NCBI RefSeq assembly: GCF_021556475.1
Contig: NZ_JAKGBZ010000014.1
Span: 34,617-98,616, forward strand
Origin: Acidiphilium iwatense
Lineage (GTDB): Bacteria; Pseudomonadota; Alphaproteobacteria; Acetobacterales; Acetobacteraceae
Length of the DNA stretch: 64,000 nt
Direction: 5' to 3'
The position numbers and the translations under genes are program-made. Positions 27,926-37,162 of this stretch are shown piece by piece. Position 1 is the stretch's first letter; each line of letters starts with the position of its first letter. The notes under the pieces are model-generated. The model did not search any database, was not told the origin of the DNA, and was given only the letters and a program-made list of their open reading frames with translations.

Positions 27926-29743
27926 ATGAGCACGACGACCGAACCCGAAACCACCCGCCCCTTCGATGCCGAGGTCGGGCGCCTGCTCGATCTGGTGGTC
28001 CATTCGCTCTATTCCGAGCGCGAGATTTTCCTGCGCGAGCTGGTCGCCAACGCCGCCGACGCGATCGACCGGCGCCGGTTCCTCGCTTTGTCCGACGAAA
28101 GCCTCGCTTTGCCCGAGGACGCCGCGATCCGTATTTCGATCGACAAGGGTGCGCGGACCATCACCATCACCGATGACGGCATCGGCATGACGGCGGAGGA
28201 TCTGGCCAGCCATCTCGGCACCATCGCGCGCTCCGGCACCCGCGCCTTCGCCGAAACCCTGAGCCAGGCCAAGGAAGCCGACCGACCGAGCCTGATCGGC
28301 CAGTTCGGCGTGGGTTTCTACTCCGCCTTCATGGTGGCGGATGAGGTCGAGGTGATTTCCCGCCGCGCCGGCGCCGAGGCGGCGCATCGCTGGGTGTCGG
28401 ATGGTCGCGGCGGCTACCGGATCCGCCCCGCGACGCGCGAGACCGCCGGGTCCGACGTGATCCTGCACGTCAAATCCGACGCCGACGAGTATCTGGAGCC
28501 GGTCCGGCTGGAGACCATCCTGCGCAAATGGGCCGACCACATCAGCGTGCCGATCCAGCTCGAACGCGACGGCAAGTTCCTGGCCGCGAACGAGGGCACC
28601 GCGCTCTGGCGCAAGCGCAAATCCGACATTTCCGAAGCCGATTACGCCGAGTTCTACCGCCATCTCGGCCATATGTTCGACGAACCCTGGGCGACCATCC
28701 ATTGGACCGCCGAGGGCGCGCTTGAGTTCTCGGCGCTGCTGTTCATCCCCGGCCATGCGCCGTTCGCCGTCACCGAGGACGACCGCGAAAGCCATGTCCG
28801 CCTTCACGTGCGGCGCATGTTCATCACCGACGACGCCAGATTGCTGCCCGGCTGGCTGCGCTTCGTCGCCGGCGTGGTCGATACCGAGGATCTGCCGCTC
28901 AATGTTTCGCGCGAAATGCTGCAGGCGACCCCGATTCTCGCGCGCATCCGCAAAGCCCTGGTCAACCGCGTGCTGACCGAGCTGAAAACCCGCGCCAAGG
29001 ACGAGGATGCCTATCGCCCGTTCATCGAACAGTTCGGCGCGGTGCTGAAGGAGGGCATTTACGACGACAACGATCACCGCGCCGACATCGCGTCCCTCGC
29101 CCGGTTCCGCTCGACCGCCAACGACGCCCTGACCTCGCTCGATGCCTATGTCGCGCGGATGAAACCCGAGCAGACCGATATCTATTACCTCACCGGCGAG
29201 GATGCCGAACGGCTGAAAACCTCGCCGCAGCTCGAAGGGCTGCGCGCCAAGGGATTCGAGGTGCTTCTGCTGGCCGATCAGATCGATTTTTTCTGGCCCG
29301 AGCGGCTGGCCACCTATGCCGACAAGAAACTCGTCCATGCCGGCGCCGCGCGGGATATTTTTTCTCCCGCCGAAACCTCCGACGCGCTCGCCGTACTGGC
29401 GAAATCCCTGCAAGCGGCGCTCGGCGACCAGGTCTCCGAGGTGCGCGCCTCGTCGCGCCTGACCGACAGCCCGGCGGCGCTCGCGGCGGGCGGCGCGCAG
29501 GCCGATCTCGCGCTGCAGCGGCTGATGCGCCGGGCCGGACGGCCGAGCTTCGCGCCGAAACCCGCGCTCGACATCAACCCGTCCCACCGGCTGATCGAAG
29601 CGCTCGTTCCGCGCGCCGAGGCCGGCGAGGACATGACGGACTGGGCCGCGCTGCTGCTCGATCTCGCGCGCATCCAGGATGGCGAGGCGCCGGTCGATCC
29701 GGCCCGCTTCGCCCGGCTGGTGGCGGCGAAACTCGGCGAATAA
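27926..29743 (+). CDS. htpG: Molecular chaperone HtpG (Hsp90)
   Basis: A 605-residue Hsp90. The N-terminal GHKL ATPase shows [20 protein letters not shown], the lid motif TDDGIGMT and the glycine loop [12 protein letters not shown]. The middle domain contains [11 protein letters not shown], and a C-terminal dimerisation domain is present. The ATG at 27926 gives the standard N-terminus ([17 protein letters not shown]). It is divergent from the helicase; no obvious heat-shock promoter was identified in the 91-bp gap. Confidence 0.95.
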   Translation: MSTTTEPETTRPFDAEVGRLLDLVVHSLYSEREIFLRELVANAADAIDRRRFLALSDESLALPEDAAIRISIDKGARTITITDDGIGMTAEDLASHLGTIARSGTRAFAETLSQAKEADRPSLIGQFGVGFYSAFMVADEVEVISRRAGAEAAHRWVSDGRGGYRIRPATRETAGSDVILHVKSDADEYLEPVRLETILRKWADHISVPIQLERDGKFLAANEGTALWRKRKSDISEADYAEFYRHLGHMFDEPWATIHWTAEGALEFSALLFIPGHAPFAVTEDDRESHVRLHVRRMFITDDARLLPGWLRFVAGVVDTEDLPLNVSREMLQATPILARIRKALVNRVLTELKTRAKDEDAYRPFIEQFGAVLKEGIYDDNDHRADIASLARFRSTANDALTSLDAYVARMKPEQTDIYYLTGEDAERLKTSPQLEGLRAKGFEVLLLADQIDFFWPERLATYADKKLVHAGAARDIFSPAETSDALAVLAKSLQAALGDQVSEVRASSRLTDSPAALAAGGAQADLALQRLMRRAGRPSFAPKPALDINPSHRLIEALVPRAEAGEDMTDWAALLLDLARIQDGEAPVDPARFARLVAAKLGE

Positions 29744-29747
29744 AGCG

Positions 29748-30746
29748 CTATTTCCGTGCGGCTTCGGCCGCACGGAGCACGCGCAGGAAATTGCCGCCCC
29801 AAATTTTGCCGAGTGCCGCGCCGTCGTAACCCCGGCTCACCAGTTCGGCGGTCAGCGCCGGGGTCTGGCCGGCATGCATATAGCCATCGACGCCGCCGCC
29901 ACCGTCGAAATCGGTGCCGATGCCGACATGGTCGATGCCGATTCGCTCTGCAACGTAATCGACGTGGTCGGCGACGGTGAACACGCCGACATCGGATGGT
30001 TTCGCGCCGGGCTTGAGAAACGCCGAGACCATGGTGATCTGGATCACCCCGCCGGTGTCGCGCAGTGCAATTAACTGTTCGTCATCGAGATTGCGCGGAT
30101 GGTCGCACAAAGCGCGCGCGCAGGAATGGGTGGCGACGATCGGTGTGCGCGACAGAACTGCCGCCTGCATCATGGTCGATTTCGCCGCGTGGCTGACATC
30201 GGCCAGAATGCCCAGATCGTTCATCCGCCCGATCGCCGCGCGCCCGAGCGCCGACAACCCGCCATGCTCAGCCTCGGCATCGCCGAGGTCGCGGCGTGGA
30301 ATCGCCGAATCGGCCAGCGCGTTATGGCCGTTATGGGTCAGCGTCATGTAGCGCACGCCGCGCGCCGCGAAATCGTCCAGCGATGCGAGATCGCCCCCGA
30401 GCGCCGTACCGTTCTCGACCGCCGGAATCACCGCGATCCTGCCCGCAAGATGCGCCTGCTCGATCGCGTCGGCATCGCGCGCGAGCACCGTCCCCTCCTC
30501 GGCACCCATGTGCGCAATCGTGTCCAACATGCCGAGCGCCCGCGCCCGCGCCTCCGCGTCGCCCGAAGCATCGCGCTTGCCCTGCGGCACATAGGCGGCG
30601 AAACACACCGCCCCCACCCCGCCGCGTCTCAGCTTCGGCAAATCGACGCAGCGCGGCCCGTCGGTAAGAAAATCGGCACCGTTCGGCCAGGGAATATCGA
30701 CATGGGTGTCGATGACCAGAAGCGAATGATGGACCCGTTCGGTCAT
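29748..30746 (-). CDS. Membrane dipeptidase (renal-dipeptidase family, M19)
   Basis: A 332-residue metallopeptidase of the amidohydrolase fold. The N-terminal VIDTHVDIPW carries the H-x-D zinc ligands, the bridging glutamate is in AVENGTAL, later zinc ligands are in ADVSHA and ATHSCA, and the substrate-side aspartate in GIGTDFDG. The ATG at 30746 is chosen. No signal peptide or lipobox is seen, so it is probably cytoplasmic. It starts 19 bp after the zinc-ribbon gene and runs convergent with htpG with a 4-bp gap. Confidence 0.9.
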   Translation of the reverse strand: MTERVHHSLLVIDTHVDIPWPNGADFLTDGPRCVDLPKLRRGGVGAVCFAAYVPQGKRDASGDAEARARALGMLDTIAHMGAEEGTVLARDADAIEQAHLAGRIAVIPAVENGTALGGDLASLDDFAARGVRYMTLTHNGHNALADSAIPRRDLGDAEAEHGGLSALGRAAIGRMNDLGILADVSHAAKSTMMQAAVLSRTPIVATHSCARALCDHPRNLDDEQLIALRDTGGVIQITMVSAFLKPGAKPSDVGVFTVADHVDYVAERIGIDHVGIGTDFDGGGGVDGYMHAGQTPALTAELVSRGYDGAALGKIWGGNFLRVLRAAEAARK

Positions 30747-30765
30747 GACATATCCTGAATACGGT

Positions 30766-31251
30766 TCAGCGGGCGAGGCCGAGCGCGCGGTACAGCCGCA
30801 GGCTCGGCGGCCAAGCATGGATGATCGCACCGCGAAAGCCAATCGCGAGCGCGATCAGAACGACGAGAACGCCGATCGAGGCGAGCCAGAGCAGTCGCAC
30901 CGTCTCCGGCGCGGGAGCGACGGCGATGCGCCGCGCCGAAACCGGCGAGGCGGGCGATATCGGTTCGGGCGGAACCGCCGCGACGGCGACAGGCGGCGTG
31001 CCGATGGCGGGAGATGGCGGGATGCCGACGACTCCGGCAGGCATGAGGCCGACAGCCGGCTCGGCTGCAGGTTCGGGTGCGTTTTCGGGCACGGTTTCGG
31101 CCGGAACCGCTGGTTCCGGCGGCTGGATCGCCGGCGCGTCCTGATGCCATTCCGCGCCGCAGCGCGCGCAGCGCAGCCGCGCCGGCAGGCGCGCCGCCAG
31201 ATCCGGCGGAATCTCGTAGCGCGCAGCGCAATCCGGGCAGGTCATCCGCAT
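30766..31251 (-). CDS. MJ0042-type zinc-ribbon membrane protein
   Basis: About 161 residues. The N-terminal zinc ribbon has MTCPDCAARYEIP paired with RCARCGAEW. A Pro/Ala-rich linker follows and one TM helix lies near the C-terminus (about 125-148, LLWLASIGVLVVLIALAIGF). Such small anchored zinc-ribbon proteins are common next to ftsEX in Alphaproteobacteria, but their role is unknown. ATG at 31251; 31245 is equally possible. Confidence 0.8.
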   Translation of the reverse strand: MRMTCPDCAARYEIPPDLAARLPARLRCARCGAEWHQDAPAIQPPEPAVPAETVPENAPEPAAEPAVGLMPAGVVGIPPSPAIGTPPVAVAAVPPEPISPASPVSARRIAVAPAPETVRLLWLASIGVLVVLIALAIGFRGAIIHAWPPSLRLYRALGLAR

Positions 31252-31327
31252 CGCCCGTCGAATGACATTTTCACCCGCACCGCGCAACCGAGGCCAGCGT
31301 GAGCCCGAGATATCGCCGAGAGTCCGT

Positions 31328-32056
31328 CTATCCCGGCAGCGCCCGGCGCAGCGCCGCAAGCGCGAGCAGGCGGGTGGAATCGAGCGTCGGCAGCGGAGAA
31401 TTCGAGTCGTTCACGATCAGCGGAATTTCGGTGCAGCCGAGTACGACCGCGTCGCAGCCGGCATCTTTGAGCCGTCCGATGACACGCTGAAAACAAGCAA
31501 TCGCTTCGGTGGTGAAGACGCCGCAAACCAGTTCATCCATGACGATACGGTTGATATCCTCGCGTTCGGCAAGGCTGGGCCGAACATATCCCAGCCCGCG
31601 CGCCGCGAGCTTTTCCGGATAGACCGCGCTCTCGACGAGCCAGCGCGTTCCGGTCAGGCCAAGCCGCTCGAATCCGCGCCCGGCGGCTTCAGCAGCCACG
31701 ATTTCGGCGATATGCAGCCAAGGCAGCTTCGATCGGGACTCGACGTAAGGAAACGCCTGGTGGATCGTATTGTCGGGACAGATCAGGAAATCGGCACCGG
31801 CTTTCGCAAGCTTGTCCGCGGAGGCGAGCATCAGTTCCGCCACGCCCTGCCAATCGCCGCGATCGAGACAGGCGACATAGTCGGCAAGCGAGTGCGTATG
31901 CATCGAAATTTCGGGATGCGCATGGCCGCCGAGCAGCCGCGCACCCGCCGCGCAGATGGTCCGATAGCAAAGCGCAGCACCTTCGGCGGAACAGGCGACG
32001 ATACCGATATGCTCCCGGACGCGGCCGAGGCGATCCTTGTGCGTGGCGATGGGCAT
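31328..32056 (-). CDS. Aspartate/glutamate racemase family protein
   Basis: A 242-residue Asp/Glu/hydantoin racemase-fold protein. The second catalytic cysteine is clear in VVLGCTEIP. The first site reads ICPDNTIHQ, so the cysteine lies two residues before the usual C-N-T position. This pattern may mark a subgroup with another substrate. The ATG at 32056 starts MPIATHKDRLGRVREHIGIV. It is divergent from ftsE with a 100-bp gap. Confidence 0.82.
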   Translation of the reverse strand: MPIATHKDRLGRVREHIGIVACSAEGAALCYRTICAAGARLLGGHAHPEISMHTHSLADYVACLDRGDWQGVAELMLASADKLAKAGADFLICPDNTIHQAFPYVESRSKLPWLHIAEIVAAEAAGRGFERLGLTGTRWLVESAVYPEKLAARGLGYVRPSLAEREDINRIVMDELVCGVFTTEAIACFQRVIGRLKDAGCDAVVLGCTEIPLIVNDSNSPLPTLDSTRLLALAALRRALPG

Positions 32057-32156
32057 TGGTTCGGAGTATTGCCGCGTCGTGCGGAAATTTCCAGGGCGAT
32101 GCAAAGATGCCGACAACCGCTTGCCCTGACCCGCCGGATCGCGGCAGAGGAGAACA

Positions 32157-32852
32157 ATGATCCGCTTCTCGCATGTCGGGCTGAACTACCGGCGCACCGC
32201 GCAGGCCGGCGGGATCGTATCGCGCCACGCCGATGCCACGGCGCTCGACGACATCGATTTCGACATCCCCGAAGGCGGGTTCCGCTGGCTCACCGGCCCG
32301 TCCGGCGCGGGCAAGACCAGCCTGCTCAAGCTGATGTATCTGGCGATCCACCCCACCAACGGGCGCATCGACCTGCTCGGCACCGACACCGCCAAACTCG
32401 ACCGGCGCGGTACCGCGCTGCTGCGCCGCCGGATCGGCGTGGTCTACCAAGATTTCCGCCTGCTCCGGCATCTCACCGCTTACGACAATGTCGCCCTGCC
32501 GATGCGGCTGGCGCGCCGCAAGGAAGCCCATGTCCGCGCCGATGTGACCGAGTTGCTGCGCTGGGTCGGGCTCGCCGGGCGGCTCGATCACCGGCCCGAC
32601 GAATTGTCCGGCGGCGAACAGCAGCGCGTCGCCATCGCGCGCGCGGTGATCACCCGGCCTTCGCTGCTTCTGGCCGACGAGCCCACCGGCAATCTCGACG
32701 ACGACCAGGCGGAACGGCTGATGCACCTGATCACCTCGCTCAACCGGCTGGGCACCACCGTCATCGTCGCGACCCATAATCTCGGCCTGGTCGCACGCCA
32801 CCCCGCGCCGGTGATGGAACTCGAAGCGGGGCGGATGGTCCGGCATGGCTAA
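32157..32852 (+). CDS. ftsE: Cell division ATP-binding protein FtsE
   Basis: A 231-residue ABC ATPase. Walker A GPSGAGKTS (about 47-55), Q-loop VVYQDFRLLRHLTAYDNV, signature LSGGEQQR and Walker B LLLADEPTGNLD all fit FtsE. An insertion of about ten residues follows the first strand (TAQAGGIVSRHADA). FtsEX couples ATP hydrolysis to activation of septal peptidoglycan hydrolases. It overlaps ftsX by 8 bp. Confidence 0.94.
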   Translation: MIRFSHVGLNYRRTAQAGGIVSRHADATALDDIDFDIPEGGFRWLTGPSGAGKTSLLKLMYLAIHPTNGRIDLLGTDTAKLDRRGTALLRRRIGVVYQDFRLLRHLTAYDNVALPMRLARRKEAHVRADVTELLRWVGLAGRLDHRPDELSGGEQQRVAIARAVITRPSLLLADEPTGNLDDDQAERLMHLITSLNRLGTTVIVATHNLGLVARHPAPVMELEAGRMVRHG

Positions 32853-33774
32853 GCGGGCCGCGTCTCGGGCCGACCGGATCGGCCTGCGCGCCGCGATGGC
32901 GGACCGGCTGCTGCCGTTCATGGTGGCGGCCATGAGCTTTCTCGCGGCCCTCGCCCTCGCCGGCAGCATCGCCGCCTCGGCACTCGCGACCCATTGGCTG
33001 AGCGGCGCACAGGGGCTGATCACCATCGAGGTGCCGAATCCCGGCCAGCCGGTGGCGGCGAACGGACCGCGCCGGGCCGACGCGGTGCTGACCCTGTTGC
33101 AGGCGACCCCCGGACTCGCCGATGCGCATGTCCTGTCGCGGCAATCGCTCGCGACCCTGCTGAAACCCTGGCTCGGCGCCGCCGCATCGGACGGCACGCT
33201 GCCGATCGCCCTACCTGCCGTGATCGTCGCCCATAGCCGCACCGCCACGCCCGATCCTGCTACGTTGGACGCCAAACTTGCCGGTATCGCACCGGGAACC
33301 CTGGTCGAATCGGGCGCGAGCTGGGCGGCAAGGCTGGAAGCGCTTACCGATAGCCTGCGCGCCTCGGCCGCCGCCGTCCTGGTGATCGTGGCGCTGGTCG
33401 CCGCCTCGGTGGTCGCGGTCGCGGTGCGCGCGGGGCTCGCCCAGCGACGCGAGGCGATCGAGATCATTCACGGGCTTGGCGCACTCGATTCGGACATCGC
33501 CAACCAGTTCGCCCGGCGCGCCATGCGCCTCGCCGCGACCGGCGGGCTGATCGGCGCGCTGGTCGCGCTGCCGGTGCTGGTCTGGCTCGGCCGTCTTTCC
33601 GCGAGCTTCGTCGCCAGCGCCCCCAGCATTAACACGAATCCTGCATCGGCGCTGGCATCGGCGCTACCGCCGCTACTCTGGGCCTCGCCGGTCCTGTTCA
33701 CCGTGGCCACCGCGCTGATCGGCTGGGTCGCCGCCCAGGCGACCGTGCGTGGCTGGCTCAAGCAGCTCACATGA
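32845..33774 (+). CDS. ftsX: Cell division protein FtsX
   Basis: A 309-residue permease. The first TM lies at about 24-50, a periplasmic domain follows (about 50-165), and three TM helices lie near 180-200, 230-255 and 277-300, with the FtsX core motif HGLGALDSDIANQFARRA. It partners the upstream FtsE. Its stop overlaps the start of the YdcF-like gene (ATGA). Confidence 0.92.
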   Translation: MAKRAASRADRIGLRAAMADRLLPFMVAAMSFLAALALAGSIAASALATHWLSGAQGLITIEVPNPGQPVAANGPRRADAVLTLLQATPGLADAHVLSRQSLATLLKPWLGAAASDGTLPIALPAVIVAHSRTATPDPATLDAKLAGIAPGTLVESGASWAARLEALTDSLRASAAAVLVIVALVAASVVAVAVRAGLAQRREAIEIIHGLGALDSDIANQFARRAMRLAATGGLIGALVALPVLVWLGRLSASFVASAPSINTNPASALASALPPLLWASPVLFTVATALIGWVAAQATVRGWLKQLT

Positions 33775-34412
33775 GCGGATCGGGCCGCAAGCCGCTGCGC
33801 CTGCGCCGACGCGGGCGCTGGGTACGCTGGCTCGTCCGGCTGGTTCTGCTGATCGTCATGCTCTGGCTGATCGGGTTCGGCTGGTTCCTCGCGAAAATCG
33901 CCGCCGAACGACCCATTGTTCCAATGCCCCATGCCGGGGGCATCGTTGTGCTGACGGGCGGCGCGGACCGGGTGAAGGCCGGGCTCGAACTGCTGATGGC
34001 CGGCGCCGCGCCGCGCCTGCTGATTTCCGGCGCGGGAACCGGCACCTATCTCGGCGATTTCACCCCGCGCGACGGCATCAACGCGACCGCCAAGGCCACG
34101 CGCATCAGCCTCGGCCACCGGGCGGCGACCACGCGCGGCAACGCCCGCGAGGCGGCGCGCTGGGCGATGCGCCACGGCATCACGTCGCTCATCGTGGTCA
34201 CCGCCGATTATCACATGCCGCGCGCCCTGATCGAATTGCACCGGCAAATGCCCGGCATCGCCCTGCTGCCCGAGCCGGTGCGGCCGCCCGCGCTGGAACG
34301 GCTCGACGACTGGCGCACCCTGAAGCTGCTCGCCGCCGAGTTCACCAAATACGTGCTGGTGCGGTTTCGGCTCGGCGGCTTCGCCGCGCACCACATCGAA
34401 GCCCATCTCTGA
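33771..34412 (+). CDS. YdcF/DUF218 family membrane-anchored protein
   Basis: A 213-residue protein with one N-terminal TM helix (about 21-43) and a DUF218 domain: IVVLTGGADRVKAGLELL, the ISGAG loop, and the strongly conserved VTADYHMPRALIEL. ElyC/YdcF relatives act in envelope polysaccharide metabolism. It stands between ftsX and an acyltransferase gene, the usual alphaproteobacterial context. Confidence 0.87.
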   Translation: MSGSGRKPLRLRRRGRWVRWLVRLVLLIVMLWLIGFGWFLAKIAAERPIVPMPHAGGIVVLTGGADRVKAGLELLMAGAAPRLLISGAGTGTYLGDFTPRDGINATAKATRISLGHRAATTRGNAREAARWAMRHGITSLIVVTADYHMPRALIELHRQMPGIALLPEPVRPPALERLDDWRTLKLLAAEFTKYVLVRFRLGGFAAHHIEAHL

Positions 34413-34422
34413 TGGTTGTCCG

Positions 34423-35121
34423 ATGTTTCTGATCGGTTCAGGGATCTTCAACCTGATCATATTCGGCACTGGCGCGATCGGTGGCCTGTGGGGCCATGTG
34501 CTGCGTCTCACCGCACCCGCCCGGTTACTTCCCTTTGGCCAGGGCTGGGCGCGGCTGGTGCTCGGCGCGTTGCGCGTCTTCTGCGGCATCGATTTCGTCG
34601 TCGAAGGCATGGAATTCCTGCCGCCGGGCGGGGTGATCCTCGCCGCCCAGCATCAATCCGCGTTCGACACGCTGGTCTGGCTCACCCTGCTTGAAAAACC
34701 CACCTACATCCTGAAGCAAGAACTGACGAAACTGCCGATTTTCGGGCCTTTGCTCGTCCCCGCCGGCCAGATCGCCCTCGACCGCACGGGCGGAGCGAAA
34801 GCGTTGCGCGGCCTGACCGAGCAGGTCAAGCGCGCCGGCGATGCGGGACGGCAGATCGTGATCTTCCCGGAAGGCACGCGGGTCGCTCCAGGTCGGCGCG
34901 TCGCCCTGCAGCCGGGAATCGTGGCGCTGGCGCGCGCCGCGCATCTTCCGGTCGTTCCGGTCGCGACCGATTCCGGGCGCTGCTGGGGCCGCAACGCATT
35001 CCGCAAGCGGCCTGGGACGATTCGCATCCGCGTCTTCCCGGCCCTGCCGGACGGGCTCGATCGCGCAGCACTTCTCGCCGCGCTGGAGGATGCGTTCTAT
35101 GAGCGCGGGGTCTGTGGATAA
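34423..35121 (+). CDS. 1-acyl-sn-glycerol-3-phosphate acyltransferase (PlsC family)
   Basis: A 232-residue acyltransferase with two N-terminal hydrophobic stretches. The catalytic H-x4-D motif is HQSAFD, and the phosphate-binding FPEGTR is intact. It transfers an acyl chain to lysophosphatidate or a related lipid at the inner membrane. It is last in the ftsE-ftsX-ydcF-plsC run. Its TAA stop at 35119-35121 is the end of a perfect DnaA-box sequence. Confidence 0.9.
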   Translation: MFLIGSGIFNLIIFGTGAIGGLWGHVLRLTAPARLLPFGQGWARLVLGALRVFCGIDFVVEGMEFLPPGGVILAAQHQSAFDTLVWLTLLEKPTYILKQELTKLPIFGPLLVPAGQIALDRTGGAKALRGLTEQVKRAGDAGRQIVIFPEGTRVAPGRRVALQPGIVALARAAHLPVVPVATDSGRCWGRNAFRKRPGTIRIRVFPALPDGLDRAALLAALEDAFYERGVCG

Positions 35122-35252
35122 AATTGTGGGAAATTGCCGAGAATCGTTCAGCCGTGAGGCAAATGATTTTCGATAACCAACTGATAAAAATAACATTTAC
35201 CGATAGAATTCTGTGGATGACCGGGGTTTGGCCGTGATGGGGATAATTATCC
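35113..35252. other. Candidate replication origin (oriC-like): AT-rich gap with DnaA boxes
   Basis: Between two convergent genes lies TGTGGATAA at 35113-35121, the exact consensus DnaA box, and TGTGGATGA at 35212-35220, one mismatch from it, both in the same orientation. A weaker TGTGGGAAA lies at 35125-35133 and the palindrome GGATAATTATCC at 35241-35252. Of the 50 bases at 35161-35210, 38 are A or T, against a surrounding GC content well above 60%. This is the layout of a small origin with an unwinding element; the parS site 12.8 kb away supports an origin-proximal position. Confidence 0.55.
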
Positions 35253-36503
35253 GGCGTAAATGAGCCAGAGCGTACCGAAAACCAGGCTTATCAACGTGAT
35301 CGGAATCCCCGCGCACAGAAAATCGCTGAATGTCAGCGGAATCCCGCGCGCCCGCGCGCGCTCCGCGACGATCAGATTGGCGACCGAGCCGAGCAGGGTG
35401 AAATTGCCGGCGAAGGTCGCGGCCATCGCCACCATCAGCCAGGCGCGCTTCGGGTCGGCCAGGGCCGCGATGAAGGGTTTCAGCACCAGCACCGCCGGCA
35501 CGTTGCTCACGATGTTGGACAGCACCGCCGTCACCGGCACCAGAACCGCCGGCCGGCCGGGATGCAGCGCCGCGATCCGCTGCACCAGCGCGGGTGTGAT
35601 CACCTCGCGCTGCAACCCCGCGACCACCACGAACAGCCCGGCGAACATCAGCAGCAGCGACCAGTCCACCCCGGCGAGCAGGGTTTCGCTTTTCAGCCCC
35701 GGCGTAAGCAGAAGCAGCGCCGCGGCGATCAGCGCCGCCTCGGCCGGGACCATGCCGGCGAGGCAGGCCGCCACGAAAAACCCGAGCAATACCAGAGCCT
35801 TGACGATCAGCCTGGGATGCACCGGCATTTCCGCGAGTTCCTGGCCTTGCGCCGCGCCATCGCGCAGGCGGCCGCGCCAGACCAGCGCCACCACCGCCAC
35901 GACGAGCACGAGCCCGGCCAGCGCCACCGGCACCAGGGCGCTGGAAAACCGCGCATAGGAAATGCCCGAAAAGCTGCCGATGATGATATTCTGCGGATTG
36001 CCGGTGATCGTCGCGACCGAGCCGATATTCGACGACGCCGCCAGCGCGATCAGATAAGGCATCGGCGCGGCACCGGCGGCGATCACGATGTCGAGCACCA
36101 GCGGAGTCAGCACCACGCAGATCGTGTCGTTCACCAGCACCGCCGAGAGCACGCCCGACACCACGACCACCGAAGCGAGCAGGGCGAGCGGATGCGCCGC
36201 GCGCTTCAGGGCAAAGTTCGTCACCAGGTAAAAAAACCCCGCCCGGCGCAAGGCGGCGGCCAGGATCATCATGCCGAGCAGCAACGCGATTGTGTTGAAA
36301 TCGATCCCGCCGATCGCCTGCCGGATCGTCAGCGCGCCGCACGCGACCATCAGCACCCCGCCGACGAAGGCCACCCCGGTGCGATCCAGCCGAAAGAGCG
36401 GCAGCCTGCCCATCGCGACCCCGAGATAGGTCAGCAGGAAAATCCCGATCGCCAGCACACGGACAAGTTCGGGCGTGAACCCATGGGACAGCGGACCGAT
36501 CAT
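35247..36503 (-). CDS. Anion/arsenite-type permease (SLC13/ArsB/NhaD superfamily)
   Basis: A 418-residue membrane protein with about 11-12 predicted TM helices in two halves. Each half has the superfamily signature with a broken helix: VLVNDTICVVLTPLVLDIV in the first and VLSNIVSNVPAVLVLKPF in the second, plus SSNIGSVATITGNPQN. The substrate (arsenite, carboxylate, sulfate or Na+/H+) cannot be read from sequence; no ars genes are nearby. The ATG at 36503 is preferred over an upstream GTG at 36545. Confidence 0.85.
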   Translation of the reverse strand: MIGPLSHGFTPELVRVLAIGIFLLTYLGVAMGRLPLFRLDRTGVAFVGGVLMVACGALTIRQAIGGIDFNTIALLLGMMILAAALRRAGFFYLVTNFALKRAAHPLALLASVVVVSGVLSAVLVNDTICVVLTPLVLDIVIAAGAAPMPYLIALAASSNIGSVATITGNPQNIIIGSFSGISYARFSSALVPVALAGLVLVVAVVALVWRGRLRDGAAQGQELAEMPVHPRLIVKALVLLGFFVAACLAGMVPAEAALIAAALLLLTPGLKSETLLAGVDWSLLLMFAGLFVVVAGLQREVITPALVQRIAALHPGRPAVLVPVTAVLSNIVSNVPAVLVLKPFIAALADPKRAWLMVAMAATFAGNFTLLGSVANLIVAERARARGIPLTFSDFLCAGIPITLISLVFGTLWLIYAG

Positions 36504-36568
36504 CGCCCGGCTATCGCATGGACGATGCGGATTGGTAAATTCCACGGTTTCGCCTATGTGAACAATTC

Positions 36569-37162
36569 ATGTGGTTAACCGAATTCAGCACGCTCCTGGG
36601 CTCTGCCGCCGGTAGTCCGCCCCTTGAGATAACGACGATCATTCTCGGCACCTTCGTGCTGGAGGATGCCGCGACCCTCCTCGCCGCCATGCAGGTCGCC
36701 GCCGGCGCGGTCTCGCTGCCACTGGCCCTCGGCTCGCTCTATGCCGGGATCGTGCTGGGCGATCTCGGGCTCTACGGGCTCGGCCGGCTCTCGGTCGAGC
36801 ACCCGTGGGCCCAGCGCATGGTGCCGGCGCGGCGTCGCGATATCGGGCGCGACTGGGTCGCGGAACGGCTGATTCCGGTGGTTCTGGTCAGCCGGTTCGT
36901 CCCCGGCCTGCGCCTGCCGACCTACACCACCTGCGGCTTCCTCAAGGCGCCGTTCCTCGGCTTCGCCGCCGCCGCGATCCTGGCCACTCTCGCCTGGACC
37001 AGCCTGCTGTTTTTCCTCTGCCTGAAGCTCGGCGCGCTGATGCTGCATTATCTCGGCCCCTACCGCTGGGTTGGACTTGCGGTTTTCGTCGTTCTTCTCG
37101 TAGTGGTGGGACGCATGGCCACGCGCTGGCAGGCGGAACGGATCGGAAAGGACGGTTCATGA
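36569..37162 (+). CDS. DedA family membrane protein
   Basis: A 197-residue DedA/SNARE-associated protein. Characteristic features are the early acidic FVLEDAATLLAA, the GDLGLYGLGR segment, and the conserved SRFVPGLRLPTYTTCGF, followed by C-terminal TM helices. DedA proteins move undecaprenyl phosphate or phospholipids across the inner membrane. Its stop overlaps the ATP-grasp start (ATGA), and a TPR-sulfotransferase gene follows, so it heads a three-gene operon. Confidence 0.9.
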   Translation: MWLTEFSTLLGSAAGSPPLEITTIILGTFVLEDAATLLAAMQVAAGAVSLPLALGSLYAGIVLGDLGLYGLGRLSVEHPWAQRMVPARRRDIGRDWVAERLIPVVLVSRFVPGLRLPTYTTCGFLKAPFLGFAAAAILATLAWTSLLFFLCLKLGALMLHYLGPYRWVGLAVFVVLLVVVGRMATRWQAERIGKDGS

